64,000 nt of DNA from Xanthostigma xanthostigma (taxonomy: Eukaryota > Arthropoda > Insecta > Raphidioptera > Raphidiidae), in assembly GCA_963575645.1 (NCBI GenBank), contig OY754470.1, positions 4,410,501 through 4,474,500 of the forward strand, read 5' to 3'. The stretch's first letter is position 1, and each line of letters opens with the position of its first letter. The position numbers were made by a program, and so were the translations under genes. A model generated the notes under the pieces. That model had not been told where the DNA came from. It made no database searches and worked only from the letters and a program-made list of their open reading frames with translations. Of this stretch, positions 55,577-64,000 are shown piece after piece.

Positions 55577-55758
55577 TTTTATATCAGGCATGTTAAACTC
55601 GTATGATATTGCGGGCCACATTTTCTTTTTTGTACTAAGTTGAGAACCGCATGTTTTTAATGTTAAAAAATATTAATAATATACGATTGTTGGAATGATT
55701 ATATTATTAGAACTAATGTTTTTTTAACGTCTCGGCGGGCCCCATTATTGTTTTATAT
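55577..55758. mobile_element. hAT MITE with 8-bp target duplication, in the intron
   Basis: The element 55585-55750 (166 bp) begins CAGGCATGTTAAACTCGTAT and ends GGCGGGCCCCATTATTG; 'GCGGGCC' words at both ends pair. TTTTATAT is duplicated at 55577-55584 and 55751-55758. The 5' end is the 'CAGGNNTGTCAAACTC' type known from hAT elements of many animals. It starts 19 bases after the splice donor. Confidence 0.82.
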
Positions 55759-55886
55759 CGATACAAGCTATTATAGTACTGTTCCACCTTTCAATAAAAG
55801 TCTTATATTCACTAGAGAATATATATTTTTTTGTTTCACATGTTTGCGTTTCAATCTTGTAATACTAATATATAAAATTCGGCGTC

Positions 55887-56570
55887 CAGTACAATAACTC
55901 AATGTGCCTAAATTTTGATTTTTTTAAGTCATAGAAAACGCTAAATTTTGACGTTCCAAAAAAAAACTTTGAATTATTCACAAATTTCCTCAAAAATACT
56001 CAAAAACGTTTTGTCTTTCACTGTCATTTTTGAATCTAACCAATCAGAAATCACATATACGTGATAACTGGTGTAGAATTACTGTATTACTATCTCACTT
56101 TGTATACACGACCCCGTAATTGTTCTTTATACACGACCCCGTAATTGGTTTTTAAAGACCTCCCCCCAAACTCTTTCCCCTTTTCACTACGCACAAAAAA
56201 ACGCCATCGCATCGACACGAACACGTAATTGTTTTTTAAAGAACCCTCCCTAGACTCCTACCTCTTTTCACTGCGCAAAAAAAAAACGCCATACCACCGA
56301 CACGACCCCGTAATTGTTTTTTAAAGAACTCCCCCCAAACTTTTTCCTATTTTCACTGCGCACAAAAAACGCCATCGCATCGACACGAACCCGTAATTGT
56401 TTTTAAAGAACCCTCCTCAAACGCCTTCCCCTTTTCACTGCGCAAAAAAATAATTTTTAAAAATCAATCTCCCTCATTTAAAACGGCTAATGATACTGTT
56501 ATATGTTATTTAAAATAATAATAGTGTACCTATTTCCGATGGATATTTTGCACATCGAGCTATCGTACTA
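55887..56570. mobile_element. Element E, copy 2, with four internal tandem repeats
   Basis: Left end CAGTACAATAACTCAATGTG; right end read inward TAGTACGATAGCTCGATGTG. The module ACACGACCCCGTAATTG...CTTTTCACTGCGCAMAAAAA...CGCCATCGCATCG recurs with starts at 56106 (partial), 56131, 56215, 56300 and 56383, i.e. ~84 bp units. Copy 1 (17951-18444) has two. Outer parts 'TTTTTGAATCTAACCAATCAG' also match copy 1. Confidence 0.8.
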
Positions 56571-57238
56571 TAACCTAAAATTCGTTGTATATAGATAATA
56601 GATATGCATGTTTGAAAGTATTTAACTTAAAATCAACTTGGCGAATTTTCATGAAATTTTTTTTTCAAATGTCTCTTATGATTGCAGAAGTGCTATAGGC
56701 AGTTTTATTTAACTTTTTAAATTAATTTTTGACTAAATAAATTAATTACATTTTGATGGGTTTCCTATTACGTGAGCCGTCATTAAGACCCTTTGCCCCA
56801 CGATTTATGCATATTCCGATCGTCCGTAGTAGGTTATTGGTCAGAGGATATATTATAAAATTCGTTGTATGTGTGTATGTATGCTAATTTTGATGAAACT
56901 TTTTTGAAATATTCCTTTTGATTCCAAAAGTGCTGTAGGCTATGTTTTATTTAACTATTTTATCGCAAAGTTTATTAATTAATTTAATTTCTTAGTATAT
57001 AATTATGCTTTATAAATCTAAAAGTATTATTTATTTATGTTTCTCCGGTTATATCTTCACATTTTTGTTATTTTACTGGCAAAGCAAGTGAGAAAGTAAA
57101 GCAAGTGAAGTGATTGTGAATCATATTTAAAGGGAGTTTTAAGATTTGAAAAAAGTACATTTAAAAAAACAAAGATGTGGTTGCTATCTCGACTGTGTCA
57201 AGACGGTCTTTTTAAAATGGGACACCAAATATATATAG
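56571..57238. other. Spacer with a partly duplicated segment
   Basis: AAAATTCGTTGTAT, then TTTTAATGAAACTTTTTT-like and 'AGTGCTRTAGGC' blocks occur at 56578-56715 and again at 56858-56955, an old duplication. No coding signal. Confidence 0.45.
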
Positions 57239-57593
57239 GGTGACCGGTAATTGCTCGTATTCCTATCGGGACAAGAAACTATGATTAATTTGGAATGACA
57301 ACCTCATCATTTGGAAGTCGGAAATGCGTTATTTTTTTATAATGATGACACTTCTGTGAAGAATTTTTATTTTATTTTTTTAACACACAACATAAAATCT
57401 TAACTGTAAATTTCGTGTTTAGGAAGGTTGACCAATTAGTAAGCTATCAGATAATGGAAAAATTCAGGCCAAAAAGTGAGATTATATTTTTTTTTTAATT
57501 TTTAACTCCCCAAATTCGGATTTTTATAAAAATAAAACTGAAATAGATTTTCTCAAAAATCAGTCATAGTTTCATAGAGAAATACCGGTCACC
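57239..57593. mobile_element. Long-TIR MITE D, copy 3
   Basis: Left end GGTGACCGGTAATTGCTCGT; right end read inward GGTGACCGGTATTTCTCTAT. Inner blocks 'TTGGAATGA', 'GGAAATGCG', 'CTTCTGTGAAGAATTT' follow copy 1 in inverted order, so this copy lies in the opposite orientation. Confidence 0.75.
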
Positions 57594-58436
57594 TGTATGT
57601 ACATATTGTTATGTATAATATGATGAAATAAAAGCCTCTTCATCAATATCGTATTCATAAATGGATTTTCTTTCTCTATTAATTAATAAATAATATTAAG
57701 TTTAAATTTTGTATCGCACAATCAATTCAATATTGAGTGGAATCTAATTACGTTTTCTTCCACAAGATTCTTGTGTTTTCGGAATTAGTAAGATATAACA
57801 CGTAAACTTCATTAGTACTCACCGAAACAAACCTGCAAATCACTTAAAAACCACCACCGTTTACCATGGATCGAGAAGCACTAATTACATTGTTTTTGAT
57901 ACCGTATAAACGTAGCTATTGAACCCTTTCCAACGGGAAGAAATCCAGAAAAAGGATGCGAAAATACATATTTCTGATATTACAGAAAAAAATATTATAT
58001 AAACTGTAAGATTCATTGAAATATCCGGTCACTTACTGATTTTTGACAAGAGTGGAAACAATTGAAAATATTTTTTCTAACAAATTTTTGTTGAAGATTT
58101 TTTTGACAATTTAATTAAAGGTTTTTTTCATAACGTAAATGAATTTATCCACTTGCCGCCATTTTTTTATGTTTCTAATTCCGAGACGATTTTTGGATTA
58201 AGATGAAAAACCAACGTTAAATAAATACCGTCAAAATTGTTAGTTATATTATGATTAAACGAAAAGTAGGTACCATGTATTCTTGATTGCTTTTTAAAAT
58301 AGTAAAACGAGAATAAATAAATTTACTAATTAAATTTTCTATAAATTATAATGCGTCATCGAGCTTCTACTAAAGTTGACGGAGCACTAATCAAAAAAGC
58401 GATCAAAATTGCGGTGAAGGCAAGTTCAAGGTGTAT
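57594..58436. other. AT-rich spacer, nothing recognised
   Basis: No repeat match or coding signal. If the gene beginning at 55328 is real this is presumably intron. Confidence 0.4.
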
Positions 58437-58902
58437 AAAGGACCCCGCACAAACCTTATGAGATTTGGTTTTCGGTTAAACTGATCGAAAATGGTTTTAT
58501 TGTAAACTTTAAGAAAAAGTGTCTATGGCCGCATAGCCTAAAAACCAATAGATTTTTAGCTACAAATATGTTATTTTGTAGATATCCATTGAATTCACAA
58601 ACATGTTCCAATGTCCCGTGTTCAACTTTTGTGATTTTTTTTTAGACATAGAGAAATAGTTGAGAAAATATTCGAATTCAGCGCACTCGAAAAAATATTT
58701 CTAGAGCTTAGGATTTTTTAAGATTGTGCATTTATTGGATATTATCCGTATATCTAAAATCTTGCTGAACGTATCTGTAGCTAAAAATCTATTGGTTTTT
58801 AGGCCATGCGCCCATGGACACTTTTTCTTAGTGACCTTCAAAATATAAAATAAAACCATCTAACCGAGAACCAAATCCCATAAGGTTTGTGCGGGGTCCT
58901 TT
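58437..58902. mobile_element. Long-TIR MITE J, copy 2
   Basis: Ends AAAGGACCCCGCACAAACCT on both sides when read inward, arms slightly shorter than in copy 1, middle with 'GCGCACTCGAAAAAATATTT'. The minus-strand frame at 58828-59058 starts outside and runs into the arm, so it is not a gene. Confidence 0.8.
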
Positions 58903-61129
58903 GAAAATAAAACACATTTGATATTCACAAATTTTAATTGAATTCTTTGACGTTGTTCGAGATAATTGATTAACTGGTGAAAGCGTTTTTCTTTTATCTG
59001 TTGGATTATTTCTCTTAAGCGTTAGATCCAGATAGTAGAATCCCGTAAAGATTGACAAATCCCTGAGGCAGATACGGGTGAACGATCAAGTATCCTGCGT
59101 GTATATTATAGGTACATACCTATATGTGTATGTTCTGTATAGTGTTCGACGTCCCCAAGTCAATCAATCGAGTCCATTAGTTAGATTAATAGTAAGTCTA
59201 TTGCCGCAAGTCCACTGGCTAAGGGAATCGAGTAAACATGTAATGGCAATTGACTAAATAAGCGAACGGGTGACCGGCCTTCTCTATTTAACCATCTATA
59301 TGTATGTTTGTAGAACTCTTTGTGTACCAGGGTTTGTAACAGCATGAGAATAGGACAGCTTTTGAAATTCCGATCTATACTATTCTATTTCCGGGAAAAA
59401 AACATTTCAGCAAATTATTGCACTTTTTTATCTTTCTATTTTGAATTAAGCGCGAAAACGCTCGTAGGTGTCATGGCGTCCGCTTGCGACGTCACGCACA
59501 AGTTACAACTGACATTAGATGTTGTTTTTATGGGTGTAGAGCTGTGCTGCAGGGGTAGTTCGTAGATAAGTATGTAAATTTACTTAATGATATGATGCAT
59601 AATAAATATTTTCTTAAAAGTTACTTAGTAGTAAAAATAGTATGGCTTTCTTTAGCTGCGAGTTAACTAACCTCAAAAATAACTTATGAAAACACCACAA
59701 AACCACGAATAAATAACGAATCAACTAAGAGTGCGTTTAATTACTGTTTCCTTAATGTATCTTGGTTCTTGAAAGCATTCTTGCGCAATTATTAATGTGA
59801 CAATATTATTATTACTTCTAGAAATCAAGTATTCGCTTTTATTCTAGTAAACAAAGCTGTGGATAAAAAATTGTTTGTAATAGAAATTTTAAAATGTGAA
59901 ATTAAATATCCAAAGAATGAAATGATAGTGGTGGTAAAATATTTACAAGTCCTTATTAAAAAATCGATAATTGGTGTGATTTTGGACGACCCTGCTGTAT
60001 CGCGATAGGGCATGTTTGATTTTCTTTGCTGGTGGTAGCTGACTGATTGGCTCATTGACTGATTAAAAGGGTATTGTTGTTTTCTTTACATTATAATTTA
60101 TTCGATTTGTGTTATTTCGACGCATTGGGAAATGTCCGTACAGTGGTCGTCGAACAGTGATTTATATAACGCCATTAGAGATAACCAATGGCCTTGTTTT
60201 ATTCTCCCGTGAAACAACTATTGTAGTTCCAGCAGGAGAAATAATATATTGCTTTCAGATCTAATAAATTTCGCTATACGCACTTCAGTTCTTTCAAACT
60301 TTACTGTAATATTTTAATCCATTATCATCAACGGAGTCCAAGTTTTCCCTTTCTTCAAGAAGGATGATGGCGTAGTAATGAGATATAGATATATTTCGGG
60401 AGTTACGTGGTTCGATCACTATCAGGTTGGAATAAATCATGCTTGTGTTTTTTTTACGTATCATATATATTAATACGTTAAGATTAAGATGTTTGCCTCC
60501 CTTTTTAGAAAAAACTACACAATTTCTCCACACAAATTATATATCATTTTACAGATAATTGCTTGCTCTACTGACATCGACAACTAAAAAATGTATTGTT
60601 GCTTTTGTTTTTGTAAATTAATTAATTAACAGCAACGCTGAACAACGTCTGCCATCTGACGGCTTTAATTTTGAAACAACGTCAACACTTCGATCTGTCA
60701 TCTGACCTTCATATTGTAAATACTGCATACTGCCATATGACGGCTTTAATTTTGAAACAGCGAGCAACGCTGAACAACATCACAGCAATGCTGCATGATG
60801 CCATCTGACGGCTTAGCTCAACGCTTTTGCTACTTGCGCCTCTATATGACAATTTTAGTAAAATATTTCTTCGATCTGTCATCTGAGCTTCATATTGTAA
60901 TACAACAAAAAGAAGAACGTTATAAGCAGTGTGCAAAATTAGGAACGAATTGAATACCTGCAATTATATTTAAAAAATAATTTTGTAAAGTGATAATTAT
61001 TATACTTATTTAGTGCGAATAATTCGCACAGGTCACACCAGTCTTTTTATACACCGCTTACTAAACTATGTAGTTACAATCCAAAAAAATAAGAAAAAAA
61101 TTTTTGAAAATTTAAATTTAAGTATAGTT
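58903..61129. other. Spacer with a ~132-bp tandem repeat at 60631-60905
   Basis: AGCAACGCTGAACAAC occurs at 60631 and 60763, and 'CCATCTGACGGCTTTAATTT', 'CTTCGATCTGTCATCTGA' and 'CTTCATATTGTAA' recur in register, making about two units of 132 bp. Short frames at 59320-59565, 59825-60055, 60294-60533 and 60709-60963 have no domain support. Confidence 0.5.
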
Positions 61130-61675
61130 TAAAGTTTAAACTCCATTTAACGGCACTCGATATAACGACAAACTCGAAATTACGTCGAAATTACTTAACT
61201 CTAGTTGGTTTACCTTGTTGCTCAATACAATGATACAATCTAAATAACGACACACACAAATAACGACTACAATACGGCATCATTAACCAATAAACAGTGC
61301 TTGTTTGTTATTTTGTTGCTTTGTTGTCGGCATAATGCGTACCGAAGATCCTAAGAAAGTCGTTCTTTGTTGGGATTATGTTTCACATGTTTAGCTCAGC
61401 TGCTTATCATATTCTTAGCTGCCCACAAACTTGCAAACTGTGAACATGGCGAGTAAAAGAAAATCTTTGAGTATTGATGAAAAAGTTTTATTAATAAGGG
61501 TTGTAATTTGTTGATCAGCTGTAAATTTTATATATTATGAGTAATTAATACATATTACCTATGGATAGTAAAAAAATATTAATGAATTATTTCTTCTCTC
61601 CGTTTAACGACAACTTTCAATAATGCTACAAAGTGCACAGTCCCTTGAGTGTCGCTATATAGAGTATACACTGTA
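61130..61675 (+). mobile_element. pogo/Tigger-derived element with transposase start
   Basis: The element 61132-61673 (542 bp) is flanked by TA at 61130-61131 and 61674-61675. Left end AAGTTTAAACTCCATTTAAC; right end read inward CAGTGTATACTCTATATAGC. The subterminal 'CGGCACTCGATATAACGACA' and 'GTTTAACGACAACTTT' words are characteristic of Tigger ends. An internal deletion removed nearly all of the transposase. Confidence 0.78.
61446..61514 (+). pseudogene. pogo/Tigger transposase N-terminal remnant
   Basis: ATG at 61446 opens MASKRKSLSIDEKVLLIRV, then VIC and a stop at 61512-61514. The 'KRKxLSxxEKVxLI' start is that of the CENP-B/pogo-type N-terminal helix-turn-helix of Tigger transposases, which binds the element ends. 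The helix-turn-helix is cut after its first helix; the DDE catalytic domain (normally several hundred residues on) is absent. It lies ~315 bp inside the left end, the usual place. It cannot be functional. Confidence 0.65.
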
Positions 61676-62794
61676 TATTGAATGTACAGTTTAGTGAGTA
61701 ATATATTGTTTAATTAATTCAGTCGTTATAATACGAAGCGACGTTTGAAAATAAATTAATAAGTAATCTATAAGTTTTAATTGTTCCGCGGCCAGTTAGG
61801 AAAATATATTCATGATCGAAAAGTGGTTTTTAATTAATGGCGTTAAATTTTGAAATTGATTTTATTTTTAGAATAAATTAAACAGTAATTAACAAACTAA
61901 ATAAAGACTGCAATTAACGGATCGCGTTTGCATAAACTGTTAACATAATCCGCTATAGATAAAATCTGATGAAAGTTGATCATCTGTGAGAAAATGGGCA
62001 ACGCGTCTTTAAGCTCGGAAGTCATTGAAGACTCGTCGATCTATTCTATAAATTGCAATTTAAAAGGATATTTTTCATTTTTTAGAGGATATACGTTTTT
62101 TGAGTTCCGTTCTTAAAAAAATGGAACCCTTGTAGTGTTTTAAATAATGACACTTTTTGATGTAAATAAAATAGTTTAATTACAATATTAAGGTTTAACA
62201 AAATTAACTGTATATCTTCTTACATATTTGTTTCTTTGTGACGTAGCCGAAGTTACGACTCACGTCATACCACTTTGACTTGCCAAACAATACTAAATGC
62301 TAAAATTACATAAGATAGTGGGGAATCTTATAACACAAGGAGTGGAGGTAAAATTTTTAAAATCAAAAGAGGTGAAACTCTAACATGTAGTCAAACTATA
62401 TTTTCCATCCGGTCCGTTTCAAATTTGGTATTCGCTATGTGCAGGTACTTAGAAGGGAGACGCTGAACGACCATGCGCGCTTAGCGGCGAAAGCTGGCAT
62501 TTTTACGGCACATGTACTGATATAAAATCAAAGGTAAAAAATAACAATTCGTAAATACTGCATTATTAATTGTAATAATACATAAAAAATAGTGATGTTA
62601 ATATTATTGAACTATTTGATCACAGTTTTCTTTTTTTGAATTTGGTTCGAAATTTTGATGTTGCACGTTAATTTTACTTTTAATTCACTTTTTACTAGTT
62701 GTCCCATTTGACGTAATGTATAAAAGTTGCAGTGAGTTCGCCGGGAAATGGCGCTAGATGTCGCGACTTTGATGTTGCAAATAGCAAATTAGTA
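61676..62794. other. AT-rich spacer, nothing firm
   Basis: TTTTTTGAGTTCCGTTCTTA at 62096 is a remnant of the 15785-type repeat. No coding exon could be argued. Confidence 0.45.
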
Positions 62795-63361
62795 CAGCGA
62801 AGTAGTGATGTGTCGCTCCTGAGCGAGTAGTTTATAATGAACGACTCCTTTCTCAGAGCGGATCGAGTCTTTTTTTTTTTGTGAATGACTCACTCCGAGC
62901 GCCATTGCTCTGTGCTGAGCTGTTCTGTACTGTTGCATTCGCACATTTACAGAGCGCACACAGCACAGGGCACAGAGACACTAGTGAACTTTGTACGTAC
63001 GGAGTTATCTTTGCTGAGTCATTTAATGTTGAATGACACACTGTAAGTGTAATAGTACTAAGCTTAACAGTGACTTAAACCATTCACATTGACGTCGTTG
63101 CCAAAGATATAATATTGTAACAATATTGTTAAGCTTTTTTTTATACTTTACAGTTTATCCGAAATGCGAATAATATAAGATCAGAATCATATGAAAATGA
63201 GCGCAGAGCTGAGTGTGTGTATTGTGCTGTGCAATGCTGAGTCCTGAGCATGCATGATGACAGTTCTCACCTCTGCAGTCTGCACTCTTGTGTACTGCGT
63301 ACTGTCTAGTGTCGATCCAGCTCCCAATAAAGAGTCATGTGGACACATCACTACAGCTAAG
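62795..63361 (+). mobile_element. hAT MITE F, copy 2
   Basis: The element is 62803-63353 (551 bp). Left end TAGTGATGTGTCGCTCCTGA; right end read inward TAGTGATGTGTCCACATGAC. The flanks CAGCGAAG (62795) and CAGCTAAG (63354) are 8-bp near-duplicates. It carries one copy of the unit that is doubled at 20353-20938, here with an extra ~70 bp around 'GAGTCATTTAATGTTGAATG'. Confidence 0.85.
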
Positions 63362-63508
63362 TTTGCGACAGGATCCTCGGCATCCATGGTTGACCGTGTT
63401 TTTTCTATTTTATCTGAAACGAAATTTTGCACTGGAGATTTCGAATTTTATTTAGAAACTTCGAGGCGGAAAATTGTTTTCTTCTATTTGACGAGTGAAC
63501 ACTGTTAA
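63354..63508 (+). pseudogene. Possible hAT transposase C-terminal remnant
   Basis: Immediately right of MITE F the frame reads AKFATGSSASMVDRVFSILS, then ETKF, and continues to a stop at 63508. It resembles the start of the hAT C-terminal dimerisation domain (typically PATSxSSERVFSxAG). The invariant Glu before R-V-F-S is Asp here and the following AG is lost. Upstream of the MITE the same frame hits a TAG, so no longer protein can be rebuilt. The match is short, and I rate it as suggestive only. Confidence 0.3.
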
Positions 63509-63875
63509 AGGAGTATGGTGAGTGGGGAGGGCAAGGGGAATGGTATGAATGTAGATTGGGGACTTGGGATGCGTTCCCCAATAAAATAAAATTACGTTGT
63601 GCAATAACATATGATCACCAGCCCCAACAGGAATCTATAACCAACGCCATATCGTCGCTAGTCGCCTACGAGAGTTCACCATAAGACCCAATTTGAATGT
63701 TTCCACCAGTCACTGCTAGTATTATCGACTGACACAAAAAACATATTGAATTTTTATTACGTTATATACTTTTGATGTAGCATTTGCATATAAAATACTT
63801 TTTCTCAATATAACTTAATTTTCAGTGTAGTAAACTTTTAAGTTTCTAACCAAGATAAAGGGTCAGTTAAAAAAA
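63509..63875. other. Spacer, nothing recognised
   Basis: A G-rich patch at 63512-63575 is followed by overlapping AATAAAATAAAAT. No gene can be tied to it. Confidence 0.4.
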
Positions 63876-64000
63876 AAATCCAGCCCATTGGGCGACGGGA
63901 CCATTCCAACTTCAAAATGTTGACATTTTATAAAGTATTCAGTATGATATTTGTTATTCGTTTCCATGGCTACTTACATACTACGTTCCACGTCATGTAA
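63876..64000 (+). repeat. Dispersed repeat B, copy 4, cut by the window end
   Basis: CCAGCCCATTGGGCGACGGG at 63880, 'CCATTCCAACTTCAAAATGT', then TGATATTTGTTATTCG and 'CACGTCATGTAA'. It lacks the 'CGATATCGCG...GGCTAG' segment present between those blocks in copies 2 and 3. Confidence 0.65.

Noticed and set aside
59320..59565. 81-codon frame with a GC-richer end (MASACDVTHKLQLTLDVVFM...)
   Set aside because: No upstream acceptor of matching phase, and no family or composition support for the first half; it could not be joined to the exon at 55454 with a phase-1 acceptor.

Overview
The window looks like non-coding, transposon-packed nuclear DNA of an insect, most likely a moth or butterfly with a large repeat-rich genome. 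It is strongly AT-rich on both strands. There are no bacterial-style operons and no long open frames. Almost every recognisable block is a eukaryotic transposable element or its debris: hAT, pogo/Tigger, Tc1/mariner-like, PIF-like and TTAA-type inverted-repeat elements, Helitrons, LINE 3' ends, Penelope-like 3' ends, tRNA-derived SINEs and foldback elements. The lepidopteran assignment rests on remembered dispersed motifs (the stretch ending in a ...GAAGTCGGTTAA phrase near 6050, the 'GGTACGGAACCCTA' repeat at 15785-15975, and the CATACATA-tailed repeat at 46933-50876). It is a judgement, not a database result.

Layout. 1-14,000 holds a Penelope-like 3' end, a hAT MITE with an 8-bp target duplication (1038-1367), a pogo-like MITE (3353-3672), two minisatellite-like arrays (5519-5945 and 7165-7720), several MITEs and a second target-duplicated hAT MITE (11807-12099). 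13,890-21,050 holds a tRNA-derived SINE, a three-level nest of elements around 14,955-15,756, an element with internal tandem repeats (17951-18444), a nested foldback (19622-20000) and a hAT MITE with a duplicated interior (20248-21046). 21-32 kb is mostly AT-rich spacer with a few MITEs. 32,534-36,004 is a composite with ~570-bp inverted arms; its interior carries a LINE fragment and a Helitron containing a tRNA-Lys-like sequence. 42-51 kb is a cluster of near-perfect palindromes and of a repeated ~160-190 bp unit present seven times, including a head-to-head palindrome. 52-53 kb is another target-duplicated hAT element.

Host genes. The only place I can argue for a host gene is 54.6-55.6 kb. 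There, a possible terminal coding exon with a good splice acceptor and a downstream AATAAA (54654-54950) is followed by a TATA box, an initiator and a short first exon that encodes a signal peptide and stops at a consensus splice donor (55297-55565). The remaining exons would lie inside long introns or outside the window. From 55.6 kb to the end the sequence returns to elements, including a pogo/Tigger derivative that still carries a transposase start (61130-61675) and a second copy of the 20-kb hAT MITE (62795-63361).

Limits. Superfamily labels come from terminal repeats and target duplications read by eye. Boundaries without a target duplication are good to roughly ten bases. Short open frames inside repeats were treated as chance unless stated.
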